From an uncultured Collinsella sp. (GTDB taxonomy: Bacteria > Actinomycetota > Coriobacteriia > Coriobacteriales > Coriobacteriaceae): a stretch of DNA of 7,738 bases. The stretch lies in contig USKL01000063.1 of assembly GCA_900555225.1 (NCBI GenBank), forward strand, positions 1 through 7,738, given 5' to 3'. Shown piece after piece: positions 1 through 5,849 of the stretch; position 1 is the first letter of the stretch; every line of letters starts with the position of its first letter. Position numbers and translations under genes: made by a program. Under the pieces are notes generated by a model. That model searched no databases and had not been told where the DNA came from. It worked only from the letters and a program-made list of their open reading frames with translations.

Positions 1-1211
1 CGCCGGCGGAAATTGCCAAGGAGACGGATACGAAGCCATCGACGGTGAGAACAACGCTTCACCGAGCATACGGGAAGGCGTCGGTTGCGGGCTCACGCGA
101 GCTCGTGGCGCTGTTTGCGGGTGAGGGCGATACTGTAGGGCATGAGCTACCGCAGCGGCATGCTGACGATATAGTGGCATCAGCTCGAACGCGCCGGCTG
201 TTTCGATACCTGCTCACATTATTCTTTATCCTCCTTGCGGCGGGGCCCTTGGTAATGGCGGATAGCGATTGGGGGTCCGGTGTTTCGCGGGCTGTCGCCT
301 TTTCCCTCTTAAGCTACGCATTGGGTCTCGGACTGCTTCTGTCGCTACGCTACGCGGGTGGAAAAGCGAATCGTGGCGCTGCGCTGGATAGAGCGGGTGA
401 AGCGATTTGGCTCGGAAGCCCGTACGTATGGGCGGTGCTATCTGCTGTGGAATGGTCTTTTATCTATATCGCGGCATTGATGTGCATACGCGTTCCGTTG
501 ATGGCTGTGCCGGTCCTGTTTTGCGGCGTGGCGTCTACGGCTTCGCTCGCTGTTGGGCTGCGTCCGTTTAAGGTGCATGCCCATGCTCGGGCTATCGTGC
601 CGTTGGTGTCAATGGGCATGGTTGCCTTAATCTATGCGGTCGCTAGGGGGCGAATCCATGGACTTGCGGTGCTGACGGGGGTGCTGCTCACATATATAGT
701 GATGCGAAGCTGTCCGCAGCGCAAAATGCTTGGGATATGGATGCTTTGCTTCGGGGCGACGGCTCCTGTTTGGGCTGTCTTGCTCAATATGGTGCAGGAT
801 CTGACGGTTTTCGAGCCGTTGTTCCTCGCGTCGTTGTTGGGGCAAAGTTCGGCTGTCAATGTCGTCGTGGCAACGGTGATTGTTTGCTGGTCTGTGCCCA
901 TGTTCGTTACGCACATCGCGCTCGCCCGCTCGGTTGAGGACGAGAAGGCCGTCTTGGAGTACCGGGCGAACGGGTCCACCGAAACGGCCCGCGTGCGCCA
1001 GCTGGCCCTGCTTACGTCGCGCTCCCTTTCTGATGTTCAGTCGCAAATTTTGCTGATGACGGCAGAGGGGGCAACGACAAAGGCCATTGCGGAGGATGTC
1101 GGTTACGCTGCATCTACGGTGCAAGCGCTGCGGTCTGCATCTTACCGCCAGTTGAAGATCAAGAATAAGGCGGAGCTAATTTTATTGTTATCGCAGGTAA
1201 ATAACGTGTAA
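1..1211 (+). CDS. Membrane-embedded LuxR-type regulator with HTH at both ends, 5' partial
   Basis: The frame is open to the window's left edge, so the gene starts outside it. A GTG at 45 looks like a start but lies inside a helix-turn-helix. The codons from 3 read PAEIAKETDTKPSTVR and continue to GSRELVALF, matching the recognition half of a LuxR-type HTH. About eight hydrophobic segments follow (counting from the GTG: about 51-72, 81-101, 127-147, 149-171, 183-200, 203-220, 228-248, 269-293). A second LuxR-type HTH closes the protein (about 323-384, with EGATTKAIAEDVGYAASTVQ). Both HTHs should face the cytoplasm, which suits an even number of helices. Membrane-linked LuxR proteins are common in Coriobacteriia, usually with one C-terminal HTH. 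By position it probably controls the downstream secretion genes; this is inferred. The family call is firm, but the signal sensed is unknown and full length cannot be judged. Confidence 0.85.
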   Translation, partial: PAEIAKETDTKPSTVRTTLHRAYGKASVAGSRELVALFAGEGDTVGHELPQRHADDIVASARTRRLFRYLLTLFFILLAAGPLVMADSDWGSGVSRAVAFSLLSYALGLGLLLSLRYAGGKANRGAALDRAGEAIWLGSPYVWAVLSAVEWSFIYIAALMCIRVPLMAVPVLFCGVASTASLAVGLRPFKVHAHARAIVPLVSMGMVALIYAVARGRIHGLAVLTGVLLTYIVMRSCPQRKMLGIWMLCFGATAPVWAVLLNMVQDLTVFEPLFLASLLGQSSAVNVVVATVIVCWSVPMFVTHIALARSVEDEKAVLEYRANGSTETARVRQLALLTSRSLSDVQSQILLMTAEGATTKAIAEDVGYAASTVQALRSASYRQLKIKNKAELILLLSQVNNV

Positions 1212-1244
1212 ACGCCTGAGCAATCAACTCAATAGCGGGTGTTT
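1210..1244 (+). terminator. Weak hairpin after the regulator gene
   Basis: Nine pairs, two of them G-U, can form between 1210-1218 and 1236-1244, starting inside the TAA stop and leaving a 17-nt loop. The 3' arm ends in TTT, but no clean T-run follows, only a pyrimidine-rich stretch (1251-1263). It may be a leaky terminator separating the regulator from the secreted-protein gene. The long loop and wobble pairs make it weak. Confidence 0.25.
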
Positions 1245-1279
1245 ACAGACATCTTTCTCTATTCATGCGAAGGTTGCCG

Positions 1280-1291
1280 TGCGTCGACGCA
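1280..1291. promoter_or_regulatory. Perfect 12-bp palindrome TGCGTCGACGCA, candidate operator
   Basis: TGCGTCGACGCA is fully self-complementary and ends 29 bases before the ATG of the secreted-protein gene. It lies in the 109-base gap after the LuxR-type gene. Dimeric HTH regulators usually bind such dyads, so it could be the site for the adjacent regulator. No good -35/-10 pair was found here. TTTACA at 1242-1247 could be a -35, but nothing well spaced follows it. The operator role is inferred from position and symmetry only. Confidence 0.3.
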
Positions 1292-1310
1292 TTGTTAACC
1301 GCTTTTGATT

Positions 1311-1318
1311 GGAGAAGG
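1311..1318 (+). promoter_or_regulatory. Ribosome binding site fixing the start at 1321
   Basis: GGAGAAGG ends two bases before the ATG at 1321, with its GGAG core six bases away. An in-frame TTG at 1309 overlaps this site and has no good binding site of its own. The ATG also yields a normal signal peptide, so it is the preferred start. Confidence 0.7.
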
Positions 1319-1320
1319 CC

Positions 1321-1833
1321 ATGATTAAGCCAAGGAGCGCTATTGCTCGAATCGGAGTCGGCTTGGTGATTGCAGCTGGTCTGTCCCTAGGGGTTCCCGC
1401 TGCATCGTTTGCACAAGAGGAGTTTGACACCTCTCAGGTTTCCAGCATTACTCAAAACGCCGATACGGGAATTACGACCTGTACGAACAATGCCGATAAG
1501 GCATTTAGTTTTCAATGTGCCGGGACGAGTGCAACTGGCTACCGTCAAAAGGATGATTCCTCATCGCTCTATCTGGATATCCAGGGCCATACGGGAAATC
1601 CGCTTCGGTTATATACAGACGGTGCGTATAACACAAGCGGTAGCGGCAGCATGAATTGTACTCAGGGAACGTATCGTTCGAATCACAAGGGACAGTGGGA
1701 AATGTATAACCTCGTCCGTGAGAACGGGCGATCTGCGGCGCGACTGACTGCATGGGCGGAGTCTGGCTACGGCACTGTTATTGGCGTATGGAGCCCCGAC
1801 TGCGTCGGGCATTTCCACAAGCTTCCCGCATAG
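1321..1833 (+). CDS. Small secreted protein, DUF2712-like, four cysteines
   Basis: The 170-residue product begins with a clear Sec signal peptide: a short basic N-terminus (K3, R5, R10), a hydrophobic core at 11-28 and a likely cut after A31 (SFA|QEE). The mature chain would have about 139 residues with four cysteines (C54, C66, C113, C161), enough for two disulfides outside the cell. The body is rich in Ser, Thr, Gly and Tyr. It contains GYRQKDDSSSLYLDI (73-87), a WEMYN/NGRSAARLTAW stretch (126-145) and a final GVWSPD (155-160). From memory this order resembles DUF2712-type exported proteins, which have a YRxK segment, a late Tyr/Trp-rich strand and a terminal GxW-D, and which sit beside ABC exporter genes. 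I could not search for this, so the family is tentative. A lactococcin 972-like bacteriocin is an alternative. It is the first gene of the transporter group and the best candidate for its cargo or target; this is inferred. Confidence 0.75.
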   Translation: MIKPRSAIARIGVGLVIAAGLSLGVPAASFAQEEFDTSQVSSITQNADTGITTCTNNADKAFSFQCAGTSATGYRQKDDSSSLYLDIQGHTGNPLRLYTDGAYNTSGSGSMNCTQGTYRSNHKGQWEMYNLVRENGRSAARLTAWAESGYGTVIGVWSPDCVGHFHKLPA

Positions 1834-1846
1834 TTGTTTGAAATGG

Positions 1847-1877
1847 CTCCCTTCCGGCTTTCTGGGTCGGAAGGGGG
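1847..1877 (+). promoter_or_regulatory. Intercistronic hairpin next to the permease ribosome binding site
   Basis: Positions 1849-1856 (CCCTTCCG) pair perfectly with 1868-1875 (CGGAAGGG). Two outer pairs (U-G, then C-G) bring the stem to 10 bp around an 11-nt loop. No T-run follows, so it is not a standard intrinsic terminator. Its 3' arm runs into the purine-rich site for the next gene. Possible roles are partial attenuation, 3'-end protection of the secreted-protein mRNA, or control of permease translation. Each would let the secreted protein be made in excess over the transporter. Confidence 0.45.
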
Positions 1878-1883
1878 AGGAGG
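1876..1883 (+). promoter_or_regulatory. Strong ribosome binding site for the first permease
   Basis: GGAGGAGG ends four bases before the ATG at 1888. The frame is open upstream to 1834, but this site makes 1888 the natural start. The first bases of the purine tract (1873-1877) are also the 3' arm of the hairpin just upstream. Confidence 0.7.
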
Positions 1884-1887
1884 ACGT

Positions 1888-2769
1888 ATGAACCAAAAGC
1901 TCGCAAGATACGAACTGTCGAAAACGATTAGACGTCCAGCTTTTATCCTTGCTCTCTTGATTGCGGTCGCAGTTGCAATAGCTGCCGCGCTGGAGCCGTG
2001 GGCAAATTTGGAAAAAGAGCGCCACAACCTTCTTTCTTTTGGTTACGGCGTTGGCGTGCAAGCCGAAAATTATCTCGGTCAAACACGTGAAAGCAGCTTC
2101 GGTAACTGGATTGTTGTGAGCGCGAACGCGCCACTGTCTGCGTCGGTGTTTTTCTATGCACTGCCCCTGCTTGCAATGTTGGCTGGATCTTGGTCGTGTC
2201 TCTTTGAGCGTTTGAGTGGTTATGACATGCAGATATGCACGCGCGTTTCCAGAAAGGCGTACGTGAACGTAAAGATGCTGTCTGCTTTCCTCTCCGCGTT
2301 TACAGTGACTGCCATTCCTCTGCTCGTCAATTTCCTGATCGTCTCGATGCTTTTTCCTGCGTATCTTCCTCGGGTCGATGAGTCGACTTACGTAGGACTT
2401 TACCTGCATAGCTACTTCTCCGGTCTATTTTATTCGCATCCTTTGTCATATGTGCTCGCATACACGCTGTTCGATGCTGTCACGCTCGGGACTTTATCCA
2501 TGGCTGTAACTGGCTTCTCAATTTTGTTTCGTAGCAGAATCAAAGCGATAATTGTCCCGTATCTGCTAATGGTTGCGTGGCATTTTGCAAATGGCTGGAT
2601 CTTCGGCGTAATGGCTTGTGTGGGGTTTAACTGCAATATCCTCAACAGCATCAGGTCGGAATCGCTGAATAACTGGCCAGACATTCGAGCCGGTTTTGCG
2701 GAAATCATATTATTGACCCTTGCTTCGTTGGCTTTTTCTGGGGCGTGGAAAAGACGCGAGGTGGTCTGA
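1888..2769 (+). CDS. ABC-2-type transporter permease subunit 1
   Basis: The 293-residue integral membrane protein has about six hydrophobic segments (near 16-34, 85-104, 131-158, 185-211, 218-241, 268-286). A large extracytoplasmic loop of about 50 residues lies between the first two. After helix 2 comes a cytoplasmic stretch, ERLSGYDMQICTRVSRKAY (107-125). This fits the usual ABC-2 permease pattern of acidic, Ser/Gly and basic residues, the likely coupling region for the ATPase. The start at 1888 is chosen for its strong ribosome binding site. The stop overlaps the next start as TGATG, so the two subunits are translationally coupled. With the second permease and the ATPase it should form one exporter or extrusion pump in the cytoplasmic membrane. 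The substrate cannot be read from the sequence; the neighbouring secreted protein suggests a peptide or protein, or immunity to one. ATA codons recur, unlike dnaX. Confidence 0.8.
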   Translation: MNQKLARYELSKTIRRPAFILALLIAVAVAIAAALEPWANLEKERHNLLSFGYGVGVQAENYLGQTRESSFGNWIVVSANAPLSASVFFYALPLLAMLAGSWSCLFERLSGYDMQICTRVSRKAYVNVKMLSAFLSAFTVTAIPLLVNFLIVSMLFPAYLPRVDESTYVGLYLHSYFSGLFYSHPLSYVLAYTLFDAVTLGTLSMAVTGFSILFRSRIKAIIVPYLLMVAWHFANGWIFGVMACVGFNCNILNSIRSESLNNWPDIRAGFAEIILLTLASLAFSGAWKRREVV

Positions 2770-3605
2770 TGCTGTTTAGGCTGGTCGCCGCGGACCTGAG
2801 GACCGTTTTGAAGAAGAACATCCTTACTTTTATTGCAATTGCGGCAGTGACCGTTGCGAACTTGGTGTACGCCTACGGCTTGTCTTCTGTGTATGGGGTT
2901 AGAACGGATACCTTGGGGTTTGCGGATAATCTTGCGCTCGTGTTTGCCGGATCTGCTCCGTTTGAGCCTAGGCCCGGGGTCATGTTTGTGCCTCCGCTAG
3001 GATGGCTATTTCTCATTCTGCTTATTCTCTATACAACACTCGACTATCCGACCGAATCGTTGCACGGGTTTGGTTTGCAAGCGCTTGTTCGATGCCGGTC
3101 AAGAACCCTTTGGTGGGTCTCGCGTTTTATCTTGGTGGCGGCGGTAACGGCATTTTCGCTGCTCGTGGTGGTTTGCTCTGTTGTGATTTGGAGCTTGATG
3201 GTGAGCGCCTCGTTCAGCGCGGTCATTCATGATGAGTCGCTTCAGCTGGCTAATTTGGCGCCGTGGTTTCTCAAAGCTGGCGAGGCGGATGCGCTGCCGT
3301 TTTTCACAGGTCTCTTTTTTGCTTTCGAGGCGCTTGCGTTTGCGCAGGCAGCGATTGGCTTTGTACTTGGGCCGTCGGTCTCGTTTGTGGTTTTAATGAG
3401 CTACCTGATCTGTTCGGCATTTGCGCGGCATTTGGTGCTGTTAGGCAACGCCCTAATGCTGTTGCGCTGGGGCGGAATTGTCAAAGAGGGAATCGCGACG
3501 GGCTCGAGCGTCTTGTTTTCAATTGTGATTATGTCGTTATGCCTATCGTTGGGTGGACTGTGGTTTCGAAGGGCCGACCTTATAGAAAAGGGGGACAAGA
3601 TATGA
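2769..3605 (+). CDS. ABC transporter permease subunit 2, bacteriocin-operon style
   Basis: The 278-residue membrane protein has about six hydrophobic segments (near 18-37, 76-92, 117-144, 177-199, 203-222, 246-266). A basic cytoplasmic segment follows helix 2: LDYPTE at 91-96, then VRCRSRTLWW at 107-116. A DYP-like turn followed by an R-x-R-S-R-x-x-W motif recalls permeases of Gram-positive bacteriocin-type clusters (DUF2705-like). I recall this resemblance rather than having tested it. The ATG at 2769 overlaps the previous stop (TGATG) and has GAGGTGG just upstream. The in-frame GTG at 2745 would only add eight residues from within the previous gene and is rejected. The 3' end overlaps the ATPase start as ATGA. 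It is unlike the first permease in sequence, so the pump is probably a heterodimeric membrane pair; this is inferred. Confidence 0.75.
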   Translation: MLFRLVAADLRTVLKKNILTFIAIAAVTVANLVYAYGLSSVYGVRTDTLGFADNLALVFAGSAPFEPRPGVMFVPPLGWLFLILLILYTTLDYPTESLHGFGLQALVRCRSRTLWWVSRFILVAAVTAFSLLVVVCSVVIWSLMVSASFSAVIHDESLQLANLAPWFLKAGEADALPFFTGLFFAFEALAFAQAAIGFVLGPSVSFVVLMSYLICSAFARHLVLLGNALMLLRWGGIVKEGIATGSSVLFSIVIMSLCLSLGGLWFRRADLIEKGDKI

Positions 3606-4246
3606 GCGTGATCGTTAGGGACATATCGAAGCGCATGGGCAAAAACGATGTTCTGCGCAACGCGTCCATCGAGGTTGACCCTGGGACTGTGGCTGGGCTT
3701 CAGGGGATAAACGGTTCGGGTAAGACCATGCTTATGCGAGCGGTCTGCGGGTTGATCAAGCCTACCGAAGGCGAAATCTCTATCGATGGCCAAAGGCTTG
3801 GGGCGGACATCTCGTTCCCGCCGAGTCTGGGGATGTTGATCGAGGCGCCTTCCTTTTTGGGATATCTGTCTGGCTACGACAATCTGGAGCTCATCGCTCA
3901 GATCAAGGGCGTTGCCACCCCCGAGGACATTCGCTCTGCCCTGCGGCTCGTGGGGCTCGATGCAGACGAAAAAAAGAAGTTCCGAGCATACTCGCTTGGG
4001 ATGAAGCAACGTCTGGGGATAGCTGCGGCAATTATGGAAAAGCCGAAGCTACTTGTTCTCGATGAGCCAACGAATGCCCTCGACGAAGCGGGCGTTGAAA
4101 TGCTCAAGCGCGTTGTGGCGATGGCGGCCTCAGCGGGTCGCGAGGTTATTCTGTCCAGCCATGACGGAGAGGTGCTCGAGGAGCTGGCCGATCGGGTTTA
4201 CTGCATGCGCGACGGTGCCGTTGTGAAAGTTCGGGAAAGGTCGTGA
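3602..4246 (+). CDS. ABC transporter ATPase, BcrA/LanF-like with E-loop
   Basis: The 214-residue single-domain nucleotide-binding protein powers the two upstream permeases. Visible motifs are Walker A GINGSGKT (35-42), ABC signature YSLGMKQRLGIA (130-141, LGMKQ in place of LSGGQ), Walker B LLVLDEP (150-156) with catalytic Glu155, D-loop NALD (158-161) and switch His187 in LSSHD. The Q-loop Gln is replaced by Glu81 (GMLIEAPSF). This E-loop is known from lantibiotic-immunity ATPases (LanF/NukF) and BcrA-type bacitracin-resistance ATPases. The ATG overlaps the permease stop by ATGA and follows an AAAGGGGGA ribosome binding site. The frame extends upstream to 3263, but that part is a shadow of the permease gene. 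The protein is slightly short for the class, ending soon after the His-switch region. Family and role as transporter ATPase are firm; an extrusion or immunity function is a family-based inference. Confidence 0.92.
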   Translation: MSVIVRDISKRMGKNDVLRNASIEVDPGTVAGLQGINGSGKTMLMRAVCGLIKPTEGEISIDGQRLGADISFPPSLGMLIEAPSFLGYLSGYDNLELIAQIKGVATPEDIRSALRLVGLDADEKKKFRAYSLGMKQRLGIAAAIMEKPKLLVLDEPTNALDEAGVEMLKRVVAMAASAGREVILSSHDGEVLEELADRVYCMRDGAVVKVRERS

Positions 4247-4251
4247 GCGCG

Positions 4252-4911
4252 ATGAAGAAGACCCTGTGGACAAGAAGGGCGGTGCTCGCTCTTTTCGGCT
4301 GTGCTGCTACCGGCCTTGCGGGCATGAGGGTGAGCGCCGTTAACGGGAACCGGACGGTCATTCCTGAGAAATATTATGCGGAGGGCGAATGGCTCTCGAT
4401 GGATGGGGCGTTTCTGGGTTAGAAGGATGTGGCGACTGACGGGTATTCGTTTTGCATAGACGGGGCGGAGCTGCTCACGCCGCGCGAGTATCTCAAGCGT
4501 GCGCATGATGATTATTCAAAATATGGCATCGTGGATACGAAAACGAAATTGAAGGACGCCGACACCACATGTGTTATCGCCGTAAAGATGCGTGTCAGGA
4601 ATAAGGACAATGTCGAAGGCGGAATCAAAACGTATGCTTGGCATTTGGTATCGGAGCACGCGCCAAACTATGACTTTGTGGTCAATACCGATCTGATAAC
4701 GCAGGCAATGCCGGCCCTGGGCGGTTCTGCTGCGTTTGCCGTACAGGTTGGGGCGGAGAACGAGTTGCTCGTCCCATTCATGATGCAAAACACCAACGAC
4801 TATTTCGAAGGTTACGAGACCGTCCGTTTTGAGAAGGCATTTCCCGGGACTTACACGATGAAGATGACCGATCTGCCGGAGCGGAGGCTCTTAAGGTTTG
4901 AAGTGAAATAG
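4252..4911 (+). pseudogene. Secreted DUF5028-like protein interrupted by an in-frame amber codon
   Basis: Translation from the ATG at 4252 gives a signal peptide and 56 residues, then TAG at 4420-4422. The same frame then runs without a break to TAA... actually TAG at 4909-4911, for 219 codons before the final stop including the amber. The N-terminus (MKKTLWTRRAVLALFGC) is an export signal. TRRAVLA resembles a twin-arginine motif, and LFGC at 14-17 is a poor lipobox. The second part has RNKDNVEGGI (about 116-125), NTDLI, PALGGSAAF and LLVPF. From memory this order matches secreted DUF5028 proteins, whose genes also sit in bacteriocin-like ABC operons. Conservation on both sides of the TAG suggests a recent mutation, a read error or suppression. 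The GTG at 4429 has a purine run only one base away, and a product from there would lack the signal. An overlapping GTG at 4243 is an alternative start. The function is unknown; a surface accessory or immunity protein is plausible. Confidence 0.7.
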
Positions 4912-4948
4912 CTCGAGAGCAAGGCAAAACGGGTCCATTGGCGGTACG

Positions 4949-4988
4949 CGCGCCCGATTCCAGGCGCCCCGGCTCGGAATCGGGCGCG
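4949..4988. terminator. Perfect 13-bp hairpin between convergent genes
   Basis: CGCGCCCGATTCC at 4949-4961 pairs perfectly with 4976-4988 around a 14-nt loop. It sits between the plus-strand cassette end (4911) and the minus-strand gene end (5017), where a two-way terminator is expected. Neither side has a T-run, so it is not a textbook intrinsic terminator. It may act with a factor or protect mRNA 3' ends. Confidence 0.6.
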
Positions 4989-5016
4989 GGACGAGGCGCC
5001 TTCGGTGTCGGCCGGC

Positions 5017-5733
5017 CTACCGCTTCTTCTTGCTCTTCTTCTGCTTGCGCTGCTTGCCCTTGGTCTCCTGGGGCTTGTCGCCCTGTTTTGCTTCGGCAGC
5101 GGCCTTTTCTGCCTTCATCTTCTTGCGTTTGGTCTCGATGCGGAGCTTTTTGTTGATGCGCGCCTTAAGGAAGGGACCGAACTGCTCGGCATCGCCGCGG
5201 ACAAAGGTGTCCTTAGGGATCGTCACGCCCTGGTCGGCGAACATGGCCACAAAGATGCGCTCGCCGTCGAGCACGTGGTCGAGCTTTTCAAACGGGAAGA
5301 ACTGCGACTTGCCGCTCGTGCCCCAAACCATCAGGCCGTCCTCGTTGGCGGCGACGCGGCGATAGCGGCCACCCATGGACTCGTCGGCCTCAACGGCGTC
5401 GATAAAGTCGCGGGCGAGGGTGTGGTGCAGGTTTTTGCTCCACCAGGCCAAAAAGGCGCCGAATACGATCAAGACGACGCCAAACTTGATCCAGTTGCCG
5501 CCGGCCACCAGCATGCCGATGCCGATGAGCGCGGCAATTGCCGCGGCGACATACAGCGAGCCGCGACGCCTGGGCGAGGCGACCAGGCGGGCGAAGTCGG
5601 TGACGAGGTCGTTTTCGTATTGGTACTCGTTGAGGTACAGGATGCCGTCGTCGGCTGCGGCCTGCTCCTCGAGCGCGACCTCGACCTGGTCGGCTGCTTC
5701 GGAGGGAACGAGGTTGCTCTCTGCGTCTGCCAT
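5017..5733 (-). CDS. YcxB-like two-helix membrane protein with a lysine-rich tail
   Basis: The 238-residue protein begins with an acidic, Ala-rich segment (1-30), then ILYLNEYQYENDLVTDFA (31-48). Two membrane helices follow (about 59-78 and 80-98). The soluble part after them (about 101-195) contains YRRVAANEDGLMVWG, FFPFEKLDHVLDGERIFVAMF and VTIPKDTFV. This pattern, a strand-rich domain behind two helices with a final 'IPK..F', is typical of YcxB-family proteins, whose biochemical role is unknown. From about 193 to the end the chain is extremely basic (INKKLR, KRKKMKAEK, then KSKKKR at the terminus), probably a cytoplasmic tail able to contact phospholipid or nucleic acid; this is inferred. 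The ATG is preceded by AGGAG (5744-5748) with ten bases between. The gene is divergent from dnaX and convergent with the cassette. GC-rich codon use matches dnaX, so it looks native to the chromosome. Confidence 0.75.
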   Translation of the reverse strand: MADAESNLVPSEAADQVEVALEEQAAADDGILYLNEYQYENDLVTDFARLVASPRRRGSLYVAAAIAALIGIGMLVAGGNWIKFGVVLIVFGAFLAWWSKNLHHTLARDFIDAVEADESMGGRYRRVAANEDGLMVWGTSGKSQFFPFEKLDHVLDGERIFVAMFADQGVTIPKDTFVRGDAEQFGPFLKARINKKLRIETKRKKMKAEKAAAEAKQGDKPQETKGKQRKQKKSKKKR

Positions 5734-5849
5734 GCTCTTTGGACTCCTATCGCGGCGGGCTCGCCGTACGGGTTATTATGGAATGCAGTATGCCGTGCGA
5801 CCGCATGGCCGCCGCGGCAACAAGACTCAGTATACCCGGGGGAGCACCC
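5734..5849. promoter_or_regulatory. Divergent intergenic region for the YcxB-like gene and dnaX
   Basis: These 116 bases separate two genes read outwards, so they should hold both promoters. An AT-rich patch (TTATTATG at 5773-5780) stands out from the GC-rich surroundings and could contribute a -10 element, but no convincing -35 is spaced to it on either strand. The ribosome binding sites at the two ends are clear (5744-5748 minus, 5838-5844 plus). A short GCCGCGGC palindrome lies at 5811-5818. The promoters themselves are not resolved. Confidence 0.4.

Noticed and set aside
1609..2409. 266-codon minus-strand open frame
   Set aside because: It is antisense to the secreted-protein and permease genes, both of which have good start sites and clear protein features; the antisense product is Arg/His-rich without domains.
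3263..3601. N-terminal extension of the ATPase frame
   Set aside because: It overlaps the second permease in another frame. The ABC domain begins at 3602, where a ribosome binding site and ATGA overlap are present.
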